Below, piece by piece: positions 1 through 8,187 of a stretch of DNA of 41,803 nt. Source of the DNA: a virus; IMG/VR virus record IMGVR_UViG_3300042553_000506, positions 1 through 41,803 of that record. One strand, given 5' to 3'. The notes under the pieces were generated by a model, which saw nothing but the letters and a program-made list of their open reading frames with translations, did no database searches and was not told the origin of the DNA. The translations under genes and the position numbers were made by a program. The first letter of the stretch is position 1, and each line of letters opens with the position of its first letter.

Positions 1-969
1 AATATTGTTACGAACTGCTAGTAGTTTGAATTCCCGCGAGATATTTCGGTTCCTCTCAACTTCAGAATTAGATCGCTTAGTGTCATTAAACAACTGGTGA
101 TAATCCAAGATAACAAGGTCGGGGCGATGCTGATCGATCTTACCCTGGACCGTCTGTGGAGTAACTTCATTTGTCCCCTCGTTAGATACTAGAATAAAAC
201 TATTCTTGTCGTCAAAGCGCTTCTTAGCCCAATTATGAAAGTCATCAATATTAATATTACCACGGGAGAAGTCTGAAGCCCTAAACATACCGCTACCAAG
301 CATGGTGTAAATTCGGTCACGCATATTCTCTGGACTCATCTCTAGAGATACAATCATAGGCTTAAATCCCTGCTCCCATGCCTTACATGCTAGATATGAA
401 GTAAGCCATGTCTTGCCACGACCAGGCCAGCCAATAGCAACAATAAGATGGCCTGGAGCCATACCAGTAGGATAAGCAAGATCTAGAGCGGTGAAACCAG
501 TTTTAATTCCTGGACTACCACCCATAATTGCTGACCGTTCCTGGACAGCGACAATGTGCTTCTCTGCCAACTCATAGTCTATTAGGTCAACATCTCTTAC
601 ATTGTTAGTTAACCTTGATAGTGAAGCAATCTCTGACTGCATATCGGCAAGCACCCTGGCAGCAGCATTATCTTTAAGGGATGCGCCACTCTTCATAAGA
701 AGACTACGCATACGAGAAGCAAGATACTCATTCTTTAATTGATCAAGATAGTACCCAGTCTCAGCAGTTACCTTAACAGGCTCAAAATCTCGAAACTTCT
801 CCTGAAGCACATTGGCATCTGGAACAGACTTAAACTTGTAATAGTAAGACTTTAGACCTTCCCAAACGTCACGGTGTGACTGGAAGATATCATCAACATT
901 ATCTGCCAGAATCGTAGCAATATCCTTATTCTGACATACTGATGTAATTACTGCTGCCTCTGTGTTCAT
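1..969 (-). CDS. dnaB: DnaB-type replicative DNA helicase (3' end outside the window)
   Basis: RecA-fold helicase that unwinds DNA at the phage replication fork. The reading frame is open from an ATG at 969 to base 1, giving 323 residues. An N-terminal helical region (about 1-120) is followed by the ATPase domain. Walker A GWPGRGKT is at about residues 180-187, the catalytic Glu in SLEMS at about 210, and Walker B LVILDYHQL at about 285-293. Family members usually run to 430-460 residues, so roughly the last hundred, including the arginine-finger region, lie off the left edge. A strong GGAGG lies upstream of the ATG. The start overlaps the stop of the preceding gene as ATGA, implying translational coupling. 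The family call is firm; a RadA/RecA-like variant is less likely given the N-terminal domain. Confidence 0.93.
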   Translation of the reverse strand, partial: MNTEAAVITSVCQNKDIATILADNVDDIFQSHRDVWEGLKSYYYKFKSVPDANVLQEKFRDFEPVKVTAETGYYLDQLKNEYLASRMRSLLMKSGASLKDNAAARVLADMQSEIASLSRLTNNVRDVDLIDYELAEKHIVAVQERSAIMGGSPGIKTGFTALDLAYPTGMAPGHLIVAIGWPGRGKTWLTSYLACKAWEQGFKPMIVSLEMSPENMRDRIYTMLGSGMFRASDFSRGNINIDDFHNWAKKRFDDKNSFILVSNEGTNEVTPQTVQGKIDQHRPDLVILDYHQLFNDTKRSNSEVERNRNISREFKLLAVRNNI

Positions 970-1289
970 GACATTTCCTCCACCATTTTCTTAGTAGCCT
1001 CTCGCAACATCTGGCGACGACGGGAATCTTCATCTGATTGTATCAGCATGTCATCTAATCTATCGAAATTATAGAAGAACCATTGAAGTGGATGCCCCTG
1101 CTTAGTAACACGAAAATAATACTCAAGCAGTTCTCTCGCCCTGTCATATCCGACTGATTCGATAACATCTTGCATTGCCCACTTTTCTTTAAACTTATTA
1201 AGTCGGGCAACCTTGCTATACTTTTCAGAGTACAATCTTTCATAGAGGCTTAGAAGTGCGTAGGGCTGCTTTGCATCAGCCTTAGCCAT
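966..1289 (-). CDS. Small basic helical protein next to the helicase; possible helicase accessory or loader
   Basis: 107 residues, not recognised with certainty. It is mostly helical and rich in charged and aromatic residues, with a central stretch containing GYDRARELLEYYF and PLQWFFYNFDRLDDML. Compact aromatic/leucine helices like these occur in phage replication accessory proteins. It ends in ATGA overlap with dnaB, so the two are probably made together; a role in loading or regulating the helicase is inferred from that position only. The start is well supported by GAAGGAG about 8 bases before ATG. No signal peptide, membrane segment or metal-binding motif is visible. Confidence 0.75.
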   Translation of the reverse strand: MAKADAKQPYALLSLYERLYSEKYSKVARLNKFKEKWAMQDVIESVGYDRARELLEYYFRVTKQGHPLQWFFYNFDRLDDMLIQSDEDSRRRQMLREATKKMVEEMS

Positions 1290-1500
1290 TCTTTAACTCC
1301 TTCTCAATATCGGAGACCTTTTCTACGATTTTGCTTTCTACGAAATCATACACTCTATCGGTTGCTGCGTCAACAGTTTCTCCCTGCCGAACATAATCTT
1401 CTACTCCGATAGATACTCTAAGGCTTTCATAGTTTCCAAGATTTCTTACAAATTGCAGTTCAACCCTGACATTAGTTGATTCATGGTTGTGAGTTGTCAT
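1282..1500 (-). CDS. Conserved-looking small protein of unknown function
   Basis: 72 residues from an ATG at 1500, preceded by TTAGGATTT; an in-frame TTG lies one codon upstream. The protein reads as a compact alpha/beta unit. A beta-rich half (RVELQFVRNLGNYESLRVSIGVE) is followed by a helix (ETVDAATDRVYDFVESKIVEKV). The pattern resembles small single-domain proteins common in early regions of actinobacteriophages, but I cannot name a function. It overlaps the next gene by 8 bases and the preceding gene by 20, so it sits in the same early operon as the helicase. Confidence 0.72.
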   Translation of the reverse strand: MTTHNHESTNVRVELQFVRNLGNYESLRVSIGVEDYVRQGETVDAATDRVYDFVESKIVEKVSDIEKELKNG

Positions 1501-1720
1501 CAATAAATCCTAACTTTAGTTGTTCAGAACTTGCTTCTTCTTCAAAATGGGAAAGCATGGCATAAAGTCTAAGCCATCTGTCTGAAACTGCCAGCATGGA
1601 GTCAACGTCCCTATGCTCAATCGCAAAGTCAAATGCTGCCATTAAAGACGTAGCACATTCATTAAGTATCCCGTCTTGATCTAAAACTAAAGGATCTTCT
1701 TCTTTTTTCTTTTTACCCAT
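1481..1720 (-). CDS. Small acidic helical protein of unknown function
   Basis: 79 residues starting MGKKKKEED. I chose the ATG at 1720 over one 24 bases upstream. It follows GGTGATA, which overlaps the stop of the upstream gene, and the alternative would add an unlikely extension inside that gene. After a lysine-rich N-terminus comes a helical domain (LNECATSLMAAFDFAIEHR, then SMLAVSDRWLRLYAML) and an acidic tail. No known motif was recognised. Its place in the small early-gene run suggests a host-takeover or replication-accessory role, which is inference only. Confidence 0.65.
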   Translation of the reverse strand: MGKKKKEEDPLVLDQDGILNECATSLMAAFDFAIEHRDVDSMLAVSDRWLRLYAMLSHFEEEASSEQLKLGFIDDNSQP

Positions 1721-1722
1721 TA

Positions 1723-2271
1723 TCACCAATCTGGTTGTTTCCATACTGGCACAAACTCGCCAGATGAATCCTTAGTATACAAAACTTTATCTTCATTCAT
1801 AAGGGCTTCTAGTTCTGCTCTAGAAACTAAATTACTATTAGTTATTTCACCATCTTTTCTAGGGCGACCGCGATGGACAGTTAATAGATATTCGTGTAAG
1901 TCTCTCATATCATTTTTAGAAAATAAAAATCCAGAAGGTCTTCCAGTTTCAATAGAGTATATTTGCTTAGGTCTTTTTATGTTTCCATTCTGTATATACC
2001 TATGAATTATTAATCTATTTCTATTAAAAATACTAGCAACACTTTTCATTGTAAAGCCTTTTTCTATGTCTCTTTTTGCCACAGACCATACATATGTAAC
2101 TCGTTTTTTTTGATCATAATTCCATGATATAAGAAGATCCTCAGACCTTGATATTTTTATTGTTTTGTGCGGTTCTCCATTTAAATAAAAATAATTTAGG
2201 CTAGTTCTTTTTGAGATTCTATTTGACTTAGCCACGGTCCAAACGCTCCCTTGCTTCTTTGAATAAACCAT
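1723..2271 (-). CDS. Helix-turn-helix DNA-binding protein (MerR/excisionase-like)
   Basis: 182 residues. The N-terminal third is beta-rich (LNYFYLNGEPHKTIKISR). A helix-turn-helix with wing follows at about residues 72-115: FTMKSVASIFNRNRLIIHRY, then GNIKRP, a Tyr-Ser turn and a strand ending FSKNDMRDLHEYL. This is the MerR/excisionase type in which a short recognition helix is followed by a beta wing. A basic GRPRKDG segment and an acidic C-terminus end the protein. Likely a phage transcription regulator or DNA-binding accessory protein. The ATG at 2271 is supported by AGGTG nine bases upstream, the same spacing as in the major capsid and tail genes, although it makes the gene overlap its upstream neighbour by 76 bases. 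Confidence 0.75.
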   Translation of the reverse strand: MVYSKKQGSVWTVAKSNRISKRTSLNYFYLNGEPHKTIKISRSEDLLISWNYDQKKRVTYVWSVAKRDIEKGFTMKSVASIFNRNRLIIHRYIQNGNIKRPKQIYSIETGRPSGFLFSKNDMRDLHEYLLTVHRGRPRKDGEITNSNLVSRAELEALMNEDKVLYTKDSSGEFVPVWKQPDW

Positions 2272-2369
2272 CTCTTACCGCACCTAAGGCAGAATAAATC
2301 AAGTCTGAGAGGGCTGGAGAATACTCTATCAATGTAGACGCTACCCTTGCATTTCTTATGAGTCATCAT
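2196..2369 (-). CDS. Small zinc-ribbon-like protein
   Basis: 57 residues. The ATG at 2369 overlaps the stop of the phosphoesterase gene as ATGA, a typical coupled start; an in-frame ATG at 2399 would lie well inside that gene. Potential metal ligands are HKKC near the start and CLRCGKRWF about 20 residues later. A CxxC knuckle followed by aromatic residues is common in small phage zinc ribbons. Probably a nucleic-acid or protein-binding accessory factor. The long overlap with the downstream HTH gene is unusual, so one of the two starts could be wrong. Confidence 0.6.
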   Translation of the reverse strand: MMTHKKCKGSVYIDRVFSSPLRLDLFCLRCGKRWFIQRSKGAFGPWLSQIESQKELA

Positions 2370-3121
2370 GCCGTAAATATCTTTCCATCCACTACGCATG
2401 TGTAATCATGAATTTGAATCAATTGCATATGAGGATAATCATTAACTACATGTGCGACGGCAAATCCTGCCTGCCAATTCTTTTGGATAGAGTAATCCAT
2501 CTGATCTTCATCGCACAAGTGGCCTATTTCATATCCGCGTAATTCCTGACCACTTAGGTTATATGTTTGGAAATATGCACCCATTCTATGTGAATGTCCA
2601 CGCACTAGAGATACGCCCCAGTTATTTACGTCATTGCGGACTGACTCTCCGGCGTGCTTAGAGATAGACTCTCCATGGTGACCATAGATATCTCCAAAGC
2701 GCCGTACCGGAGGCTCGTTCCAATTGTGCCACTCAAACCCAGCATTGGAGTAATCATATAGTGTATCTGCTGTTATTATTTCAAGGAACTGCGGCGCTTT
2801 CTTAGCAAGGTATTCGCCGTGGCGAGTCCAGCCATGATTCCCATCGTGAAAATGACAATCAGCATTGGGGACGATCTTTCTGATATCTTTAAGGAACTGC
2901 TTTGTCTCACGGACTCCTCCATCATCTATAGAAATTGACATTTCTAGTGGCTTATCTGCTGCCCACCTACTAGTGGAATCTGCATCGTCAATGTCACCAA
3001 GCAGATCTACTGCGTCTGGCTTAAACCACTTCATAACTTTAAGAAATAGGTCTACCTTACGCGGGTCGTGCCTAGGGAAGTGAACGTCTGAAACCATCAT
3101 CCACTTTAGGTCGTTATTCAT
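2366..3121 (-). CDS. Calcineurin-like metallophosphoesterase
   Basis: 251 residues with the complete dinuclear-metal phosphoesterase signature: SDVH (about 11-14), GDIDD (42-46), GNHGW (94-98), GHH (147-149) and GHSH (175-178). Family members hydrolyse phosphomonoesters or phosphodiesters, often nucleic acids or nucleotides. In phage early regions they are thought to act in DNA processing or repair. The substrate cannot be read from sequence, and there is no partner nuclease of the SbcC/gp46 type in the window. The ATG follows AGGAATTTT, and the next gene starts within its stop codon. Confidence 0.9.
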   Translation of the reverse strand: MNNDLKWMMVSDVHFPRHDPRKVDLFLKVMKWFKPDAVDLLGDIDDADSTSRWAADKPLEMSISIDDGGVRETKQFLKDIRKIVPNADCHFHDGNHGWTRHGEYLAKKAPQFLEIITADTLYDYSNAGFEWHNWNEPPVRRFGDIYGHHGESISKHAGESVRNDVNNWGVSLVRGHSHRMGAYFQTYNLSGQELRGYEIGHLCDEDQMDYSIQKNWQAGFAVAHVVNDYPHMQLIQIHDYTCVVDGKIFTA

Positions 3122-3132
3122 AAAATTCCTAT

Positions 3133-3393
3133 CTATTTATGCGCTTTCATATGTTGAGCGCGGGTACATACGAAAAGATTATACTCCTCGTTGCATTGTT
3201 TGTCACCATTAATGTGATGTACGGTTTCCCAGTCTTTTAATATTCTACAATATTTTTTTTCCATGACCAGTCTATGCTCATAGTACCAGCCGCCTCCGAA
3301 GCACTTGGGATGCTCTGGAACCCATATTAATACATACCCATCTCGTATTATTTTTTTCTTTTTATTCCATAAGGCAATAGGATTATATTTCAT
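3133..3393 (-). CDS. HNH homing-type endonuclease, free-standing
   Basis: 86 residues from an ATG that overlaps the upstream stop as TAATG. The HNH core is visible: YYEHRLVMEKKY (His 40), TVHHINGDKQCNEEYNL (His 59-60, Asn 62, Asn 72) and the final RAQHMKAHK. This is the short HNH family often found as self-spreading endonucleases in phages. An ATG 27 bases upstream is in frame but would give a basic extension overlapping the previous gene without a better ribosome site. It sits between a tail-type gene and early genes, so it may mark an insertion at a module boundary. Confidence 0.85.
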   Translation of the reverse strand: MKYNPIALWNKKKKIIRDGYVLIWVPEHPKCFGGGWYYEHRLVMEKKYCRILKDWETVHHINGDKQCNEEYNLFVCTRAQHMKAHK

Positions 3394-3782
3394 TAATCCG
3401 TTTCGCCCATTGCAATGCAATGAACTCTAGTTGATGGGGCAGAATTAATTATCTTAAACTTTACTCTGTCCTTAGTTAATTCTATTATATAAACATATGG
3501 ATTTTTATCAGTAGACTGAGACATATTTTCTGCAGTTAAAACTACTGCTGGTGGATTTTTATAATTAGATCCGAATGAAAATTCTAATTTATCATTCTTA
3601 TTAAATAGTTTTCTATCAGCAAAAAACGCCAGATTCTCTAAATCTTTGAATGAACCCTGAATGGAACTAAAAGATTTTTTTAATTTAGTCAACTGTTCCT
3701 CAACAGAATTTATCTTTTCAGATAAATCTTTGAGCATCTTATAGTCTATTCTTGCGTATGCTTCATTAATGTCTACTGTCAT
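3393..3782 (-). CDS. Coiled-coil protein with H-type-lectin-like beta domain; likely virion accessory
   Basis: 129 residues. Residues about 15-50 form a coiled coil (MLKDLSEKINSVEEQLTKL). The rest is a beta domain (LEFSFGSNYKNPPAVVLTAE, then YVYIIELTKDRVKFKII and VHCIAMG). Strands with 'pp.V', an internal 'VxFxI' pair and a final aliphatic-Ala-x-Gly resemble the H-type lectin fold used in phage tail fibres for carbohydrate binding. I assign it to the virion on this resemblance and on the coiled coil, which would trimerise it; this is not proven. It follows a tiny coiled-coil gene and precedes an HNH gene. Confidence 0.6.
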   Translation of the reverse strand: MTVDINEAYARIDYKMLKDLSEKINSVEEQLTKLKKSFSSIQGSFKDLENLAFFADRKLFNKNDKLEFSFGSNYKNPPAVVLTAENMSQSTDKNPYVYIIELTKDRVKFKIINSAPSTRVHCIAMGETD

Positions 3783-3784
3783 TT

Positions 3785-3946
3785 TTATTCAGATTCTTTC
3801 ATCAATTCTTTAATCTTTTCATCTCGTAATGATATTTCTTCTGTCGCCTGTGCTTTTAACATAGCCATCTGAATTTCGTAATTAGATGTAATTTGACCAA
3901 TTCTATTCTGTAGTTCTTGTACTACTAATTCTATTGTACTGGACAT
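3785..3946 (-). CDS. 53-residue coiled-coil protein
   Basis: A short ORF beginning MSSTIELVVQELQNRI and ending KIKELMKESE. It is entirely helical with heptad-like leucine/isoleucine spacing and highly charged. Its ATG overlaps the upstream stop as TAATG, and its own stop lies 2 bases before the next ATG, so it fills the interval between two genes exactly. That packing supports a real gene. Function unknown; a small oligomerisation or assembly factor is possible. Confidence 0.62.
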   Translation of the reverse strand: MSSTIELVVQELQNRIGQITSNYEIQMAMLKAQATEEISLRDEKIKELMKESE

Positions 3947-4194
3947 TAAACTACCTCTTCTATTTCTGGATACTCTAATAATAATTCTTGCAACCTAGAA
4001 ATTAATATTTCTTCTTTTATATCATACTTTGCTAATTCTGCTTCACAAGATAGAATTATTAACGAATTTGGATCGGGAAGTCCCTGCTCTTGTAAAATAC
4101 TCAAATCGGCTATATACCTATTATATTGAACATTTTTTATTTGAGACCTTACGATTTGTTTTTTTTCTTCTCCTGATAATTCACTATAAGACAT
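3946..4194 (-). CDS. Small helical protein of unknown function
   Basis: 82 residues beginning MSYSELSGEEKKQIVRSQI. I moved the start from the ATG at 4209 to 4194 because a perfect GGAGGAAC lies immediately before the second ATG and inside the longer version. The protein is acidic and helical, with an LSCEAELAKYDIKEEILISRL central segment and an acidic end (EYPEIEEVV). No membrane segment, so it is not a holin. It belongs to the run of small genes after the fibre region; I do not recognise its family. Confidence 0.7.
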   Translation of the reverse strand: MSYSELSGEEKKQIVRSQIKNVQYNRYIADLSILQEQGLPDPNSLIILSCEAELAKYDIKEEILISRLQELLLEYPEIEEVV

Positions 4195-4224
4195 TGTTCC
4201 TCCATTCACTATTATACATCATAC

Positions 4225-4779
4225 TTATTCATTTACCGGACAATCATTTAACCATCCAACTATAACATATTTTTTACCTTCAGTAACGGGGAGGGCAGCA
4301 TGATTGTAAATAAAGTTTGATGGGAAAATAACCAATTTTGGAGTCTTCGGCTTTACGTTTAGGTCAAAGAACTGGAAGTAGGTTTCTCCTCCAGAGTACT
4401 CACCTGGGTTTAAATATACTAAAATAGATATTGTTCTATAAAAAACATAATCACTATCAGAGTGTGGGAGGTACTGTCCTCCCTTAGAATATTTTAATAT
4501 TCCTAAATCTACATTTTTTGTATAACTTGTTATGTATTTTTCACAGTAGTCGTCTATGCATTGATAAATATATAATTTTATTTTTTCTACAACATCGCTA
4601 CTTTGGTCTAATAAATAATTTTTACTGGATCTAATAGATGTATTTATTTGATCTACCCCAACTCCAGAATTAACCCAACTATATATGTCGCTATTTATAA
4701 TTTGATTATTTATCTCGTTGCATAGATTTTCTGGAAAATCATATTCTCTAATTCCTAAGGATAATTCTTTAGAATTCAT
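4225..4779 (-). CDS. 2-oxoglutarate/Fe(II) dioxygenase, prolyl-4-hydroxylase-like
   Basis: 184 residues. Iron ligands are His106 and Asp108 (LPHSDSDY) and His160 (YNHAALPV). The 2OG-binding basic residue is the Lys pair in EGKKYVIVGW about ten residues later. The typical YSGGETYF, VKP and VIFPSNFIY strands between them match the P4Hc/2OG-FeII type. Such enzymes hydroxylate protein side chains or other substrates using O2 and 2-oxoglutarate. A GGAG lies before the ATG, in the divergent region shared with the plus-strand oxygenase. The substrate is unknown; proximity to the Pro-Thr-rich fibre makes a virion protein a candidate. Confidence 0.9.
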   Translation of the reverse strand: MNSKELSLGIREYDFPENLCNEINNQIINSDIYSWVNSGVGVDQINTSIRSSKNYLLDQSSDVVEKIKLYIYQCIDDYCEKYITSYTKNVDLGILKYSKGGQYLPHSDSDYVFYRTISILVYLNPGEYSGGETYFQFFDLNVKPKTPKLVIFPSNFIYNHAALPVTEGKKYVIVGWLNDCPVNE

Positions 4780-4826
4780 ACTGACTCCGTACTATAATGG
4801 TTTTATTATACTAGATTGGATTATAA
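4780..4826. promoter_or_regulatory. Divergent promoter region between two oxygenase genes
   Basis: The only divergent intergenic region in the window, 47 bases long. On the plus strand there is TATAAT at 4793-4798 and TATACT at 4807-4812, the latter ending 14 bases before the plus-strand ATG. On the minus strand TATAAT reads at 4810-4805, about 25 bases before the minus-strand ATG at 4779. No good -35 hexamer is visible for either, so the assignments rest on position and the -10 boxes alone. Confidence 0.45.
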
Positions 4827-5399
4827 ATGCCTCACGAAAATAAAAGTTTTTATATGGTTAAAAATGCCATTCCTGCAGAAATGTCAAAACTTATTTACCA
4901 GTATGCCATTTTTGATCAAATAAAAACTGGTAGAGTGGGGGATCATCAAGTTCCTACGGCTCATGGTAAGTATGCAGATCCCCTAATGGAGTCTTTGCTT
5001 TTACTTGTTCAGCCTATTATTGAAAAAACAACAGGTCTTTCTCTATATCCAACATATGCTTATTATAGAATATATAGAAGAGGAGATATTCTAAAGCCAC
5101 ATTATGATCGTCCGTCCTGTGAAATATCTGCAAGTTTATGTATCGGACATAATTACGAAAATTATGAATGGCCCCTATTTGTTGATGACTCCAAAATAAT
5201 ATTAGAGCCTACAGATCTAGCAATTTATAAAGGTTTGGATTCGTTGCATTGGCGAGATGAATTTTTAGGACCGCATAATGCTGTTCAAGTTCAAGCCTTT
5301 TTGCATTATGTGGACGAAAATGGTCCCTACCAGGAATACAAATACGATGGTCGTCCTGCGGTGGGATTTCCATCATCATCTAAAAGAATTATTGACTAA
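4827..5399 (+). CDS. 2OG-Fe(II) oxygenase-like protein, the only plus-strand gene
   Basis: 190 residues. Metal ligands His92 and Asp94 (LKPHYDRP) and probable distal His141 (DSLHWRDEF) fit the double-stranded beta-helix oxygenases, and the preceding YYRIYRRGD strand is typical of phage members. The basic 2OG-binding residue expected about ten positions after the distal His is not obvious, so co-substrate binding may differ or activity may be lost. It is a different subfamily from the P4Hc-like genes here: the GGE loop is missing. It runs against the surrounding transcription and its 3' end overlaps the end of the Hint-fibre gene by 11 bases, so it looks like an independently expressed 'moron'. 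No clear Shine-Dalgarno is seen. Confidence 0.8.
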   Translation: MPHENKSFYMVKNAIPAEMSKLIYQYAIFDQIKTGRVGDHQVPTAHGKYADPLMESLLLLVQPIIEKTTGLSLYPTYAYYRIYRRGDILKPHYDRPSCEISASLCIGHNYENYEWPLFVDDSKIILEPTDLAIYKGLDSLHWRDEFLGPHNAVQVQAFLHYVDENGPYQEYKYDGRPAVGFPSSSKRIID

Positions 5400-8187
5400 G
5401 CCATTCTTTTCTATTGTATACGAGAGCATTTTGTGTAAAGAATATATCGTACGGTTCGCAATCAACAACATATACGATTTCTTCTATGTCTGTAGCAATT
5501 TCTACTGAATCTATTTGTCTCCACCCCATTAAATTATAATCAAATATCTTATATGTTGTATCTAAAAATACTGACTGAGTAAACGAGTACACCCCGTCCT
5601 TTTCAACCAAAATATTATGATTATCGGTAAACCATTCATTGTTTATTTTAACCATAGTGCCAGTAACTCGTCTTGCATAAATATTAGTTACTTCTGTTGT
5701 TGTGTATCCATTATTTGTGAAGGTTTCAGAACTCCAATTATCTACATCGAAAGTCTCTCCTGCTAATGGCACTTCAGAAATATCTAAGGACACAAGCATA
5801 TCTCCTATAGACAAGTACTTTACTTCAACATATCCATAGTCTCTAGTAAGAACTTTTGTATCTGGTCCAAGGCTAGTTGCTGGTGGTGGTTTTGGTGCTG
5901 GTGTAGGCGTTGGTGTAGGCGTGGGTGTAGGCGTGGGTGTGGGTGTAGGCGTGGGTGTGGGTGTGGGTGTGGGTGTAGGCGTGGGTGTAGGCGTGGGTGT
6001 GGGTGTAGGCGTGGGTGTGGGTGTTGGTGTTGGTGTTGGGGCGGGACTTGGTGTTGTGAATGATGTGCTAGACGTTGAACTACCTCCTGCACCAGTTGCC
6101 GTTAGAGTTGCAGTATAAGAAGTTCCCGTGGAAAGGTCACTATCGAATCCTACCCCAACAGAAAGACTGGTTGATGTTGTTGAATAACTAGTACTTCCTC
6201 CAAATGGGTTAGATATTACAATAGAATAAGAACTTGCATTAGTAGCAGACCATGACAGAGTAGCAGTTGTTGTTGTTGAGGAAGCACTAAAAGAAAAAAT
6301 AGTGGGTGGAGGTGGTGGAGGACTTGTGGTTGTAAATGAAACGCCGTTTGAATTAGTCACTTGCATTGTGTCACCAGCATAATTTATCGCTGCAACCTGA
6401 GCGTAGTAATTCCGTCCTGGTTCTAAACCTGTTGCAGTATATGGACTAGAAACATTAGAATATGTAAAGTCGAACTCTCCAATTACGTCTGTCACAAAAA
6501 GGGTGTACTCCGTGGCATAGGAGGAGTTGGTCCAACTAAATTTTGCAGAGTTTTGTCCTACATCACTTACAGATAGACTAAATGCTCCTGGATTTGGGGG
6601 ATATGTATTTGCCGTAACGGATGCTGAATATGGACCAGTTCCAGTAGGATTAACTCCTGCTACTCTAAAGTAGTATAAAGTTCCCGCCGATAATCCTGTA
6701 ACTGTAAAATTAGAACTAGAAGTTCCATTTACTGTAGTCCATGTTGAATTGTCAGTACTGTATTGTATACGATAATACGGAGATGATAAATTAAATCCAT
6801 ATATCTCATTCCAAACTAAATACACCTGACTCTGACTTAATGTGTATGCTTGCAGTCCTGTCGGCGCTGGGGGAGGTGAAATTAGTGTAGTAAAACTTAC
6901 AAGATTAGAGTTAGTAACATCTACTTCATTGACAGCCGCTACCTGTACATCATATGAAACTCCTGGAGATAGTCCTGTTAAAGTATAGAAGGTTGATGTA
7001 ATATTACTTACGGACTCACCATTTCCAAACTGGTCGGTATAAAATACAACATAATAACTAGCATTACTTGATGCCGTCCAAGTTAAATTAACGCTATTCT
7101 GACCAACACTATTATATGAAAGTGTAAATGGCCCAGGAGAACTAAAAATAATTCCGGGCGAATTAGCAAAAGCATAGGCCCAGTCAGAAAATGTTGAATC
7201 AACCAAAAGCCTAGCGCCTACTCTGCATGTAACATAATATCCTATATCAGAATTTGATAAAGTATAACTTGAAAAAAATGCTCCTGGTATCTCTGACCAT
7301 GTAGAATTATTTAAACTTCTTACCCATTGATATGCATAAAACAATGTTCCAGTACCAGTCCATGTGCCATTACTATTTACCTGTTGAGTAGATCCTACAA
7401 TTCTAAAGCCCGTAGTAGTTGGAAGAACAGTATTTACTGGTGCTGGAGGTGGGTCTGTTGTAAATGGCGTTCCTGTAAGAGATGCCGTATTTCCAGTAGA
7501 AGATTTTATTATTATCTGTGGAGTATATTCTGTACTCGGATCTAAGTTTGAAAAACTATAAGATCTAGCAGAAGTACTAGATATTTCTCCACTATTTACC
7601 TGACCAGTTCCATCTCCAAAGGGGTAGTACAGGATTATTCTATATGTAGATTGATTTGTAGATTGCCATGAAAGTGTGGCGGAATTAAAAGTCTTTGATA
7701 CTAAAACAAAATTAGAAACTGTAGGAATAATAGGTATGGAAACATTTTCACTATCCTGAGCCATTGTATCTGTTTCTGAATAAACTCTTAAAGTAAAAAC
7801 ATAATTACCTGGAGAAATATTATTTGTAATTGTATATGTCTTTAATTGAGTATATACTTCTGTTGTTGTAAATACCTGAGATGGATTATCTGTCCTGTAA
7901 TAAGATATTACTATATATTCTTGATATTCTGAATCCCAATTTAAAGTAACAGACGATGGTGTTGTAGAATAATCTGTTATAGATACTGTTGGAGTTAAGG
8001 TTCCAAAAAACACCGTCCATCCTGTCATTGTGCCGAATGATGGTTCATATACCCACCCAACATCAACAGATTTCCAAGATAGGTTAGTACCATCACCCAC
8101 CCATACTGCACTTACTAATTTATTTCCTGAGTCTCCCCAGGCTGGGCTAGCATTTGTACTATCATATAGTCTTATTTGCTTTGGCAT
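5389..8187 (-). CDS. Tail fibre with FnIII/Ig-like domains, Pro-Thr repeat and C-terminal Hint domain
   Basis: 932 residues. An N-terminal attachment-like segment (about 1-55) leads into successive FnIII-like beta domains to about 715, with one Ig-like unit at about 250-345 (recognised by YQW, then [11 protein letters not shown]). A (Pro-Thr)23 linker occupies 717-762. A Hint-type domain follows at about 772-925: the start [10 protein letters not shown] replaces the usual Cys1 by Ser, a TDNH block carries His857, and the end is [18 protein letters not shown] with Asn925, seven residues before the stop. Hint domains cleave or rearrange their own backbone. Here the penultimate His is Tyr and the residue after Asn is Arg, so canonical splicing is not expected, but N-terminal cleavage is conceivable. 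The ATG overlaps the previous stop as TAATG. Confidence 0.85.
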   Translation of the reverse strand: MPKQIRLYDSTNASPAWGDSGNKLVSAVWVGDGTNLSWKSVDVGWVYEPSFGTMTGWTVFFGTLTPTVSITDYSTTPSSVTLNWDSEYQEYIVISYYRTDNPSQVFTTTEVYTQLKTYTITNNISPGNYVFTLRVYSETDTMAQDSENVSIPIIPTVSNFVLVSKTFNSATLSWQSTNQSTYRIILYYPFGDGTGQVNSGEISSTSARSYSFSNLDPSTEYTPQIIIKSSTGNTASLTGTPFTTDPPPAPVNTVLPTTTGFRIVGSTQQVNSNGTWTGTGTLFYAYQWVRSLNNSTWSEIPGAFFSSYTLSNSDIGYYVTCRVGARLLVDSTFSDWAYAFANSPGIIFSSPGPFTLSYNSVGQNSVNLTWTASSNASYYVVFYTDQFGNGESVSNITSTFYTLTGLSPGVSYDVQVAAVNEVDVTNSNLVSFTTLISPPPAPTGLQAYTLSQSQVYLVWNEIYGFNLSSPYYRIQYSTDNSTWTTVNGTSSSNFTVTGLSAGTLYYFRVAGVNPTGTGPYSASVTANTYPPNPGAFSLSVSDVGQNSAKFSWTNSSYATEYTLFVTDVIGEFDFTYSNVSSPYTATGLEPGRNYYAQVAAINYAGDTMQVTNSNGVSFTTTSPPPPPPTIFSFSASSTTTTATLSWSATNASSYSIVISNPFGGSTSYSTTSTSLSVGVGFDSDLSTGTSYTATLTATGAGGSSTSSTSFTTPSPAPTPTPTPTPTPTPTPTPTPTPTPTPTPTPTPTPTPTPTPTPTPTPTPAPKPPPATSLGPDTKVLTRDYGYVEVKYLSIGDMLVSLDISEVPLAGETFDVDNWSSETFTNNGYTTTEVTNIYARRVTGTMVKINNEWFTDNHNILVEKDGVYSFTQSVFLDTTYKIFDYNLMGWRQIDSVEIATDIEEIVYVVDCEPYDIFFTQNALVYNRKEWLSQ
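5902..6039 (-). repeat. (Pro-Thr)23 coding repeat
   Basis: 138 bases encoding 23 consecutive Pro-Thr dipeptides (residues 717-762 of the fibre). At DNA level it is a degenerate 6/12-base unit, read on the plus strand as variants of GGTGTAGGCGTG. Because units are multiples of three, slippage would change linker length without breaking the frame. Confidence 0.95.

Noticed and set aside
4195-4209. Upstream ATG at 4209 as the start of the small helical gene
   Set aside because: The segment contains the GGAGGAAC ribosome site for the ATG at 4194.
5921-6118. Plus-strand ORF encoding a Gly-Val polymer
   Set aside because: It is the antisense image of the Pro-Thr tract of the fibre gene; no ribosome site and no non-repetitive content.
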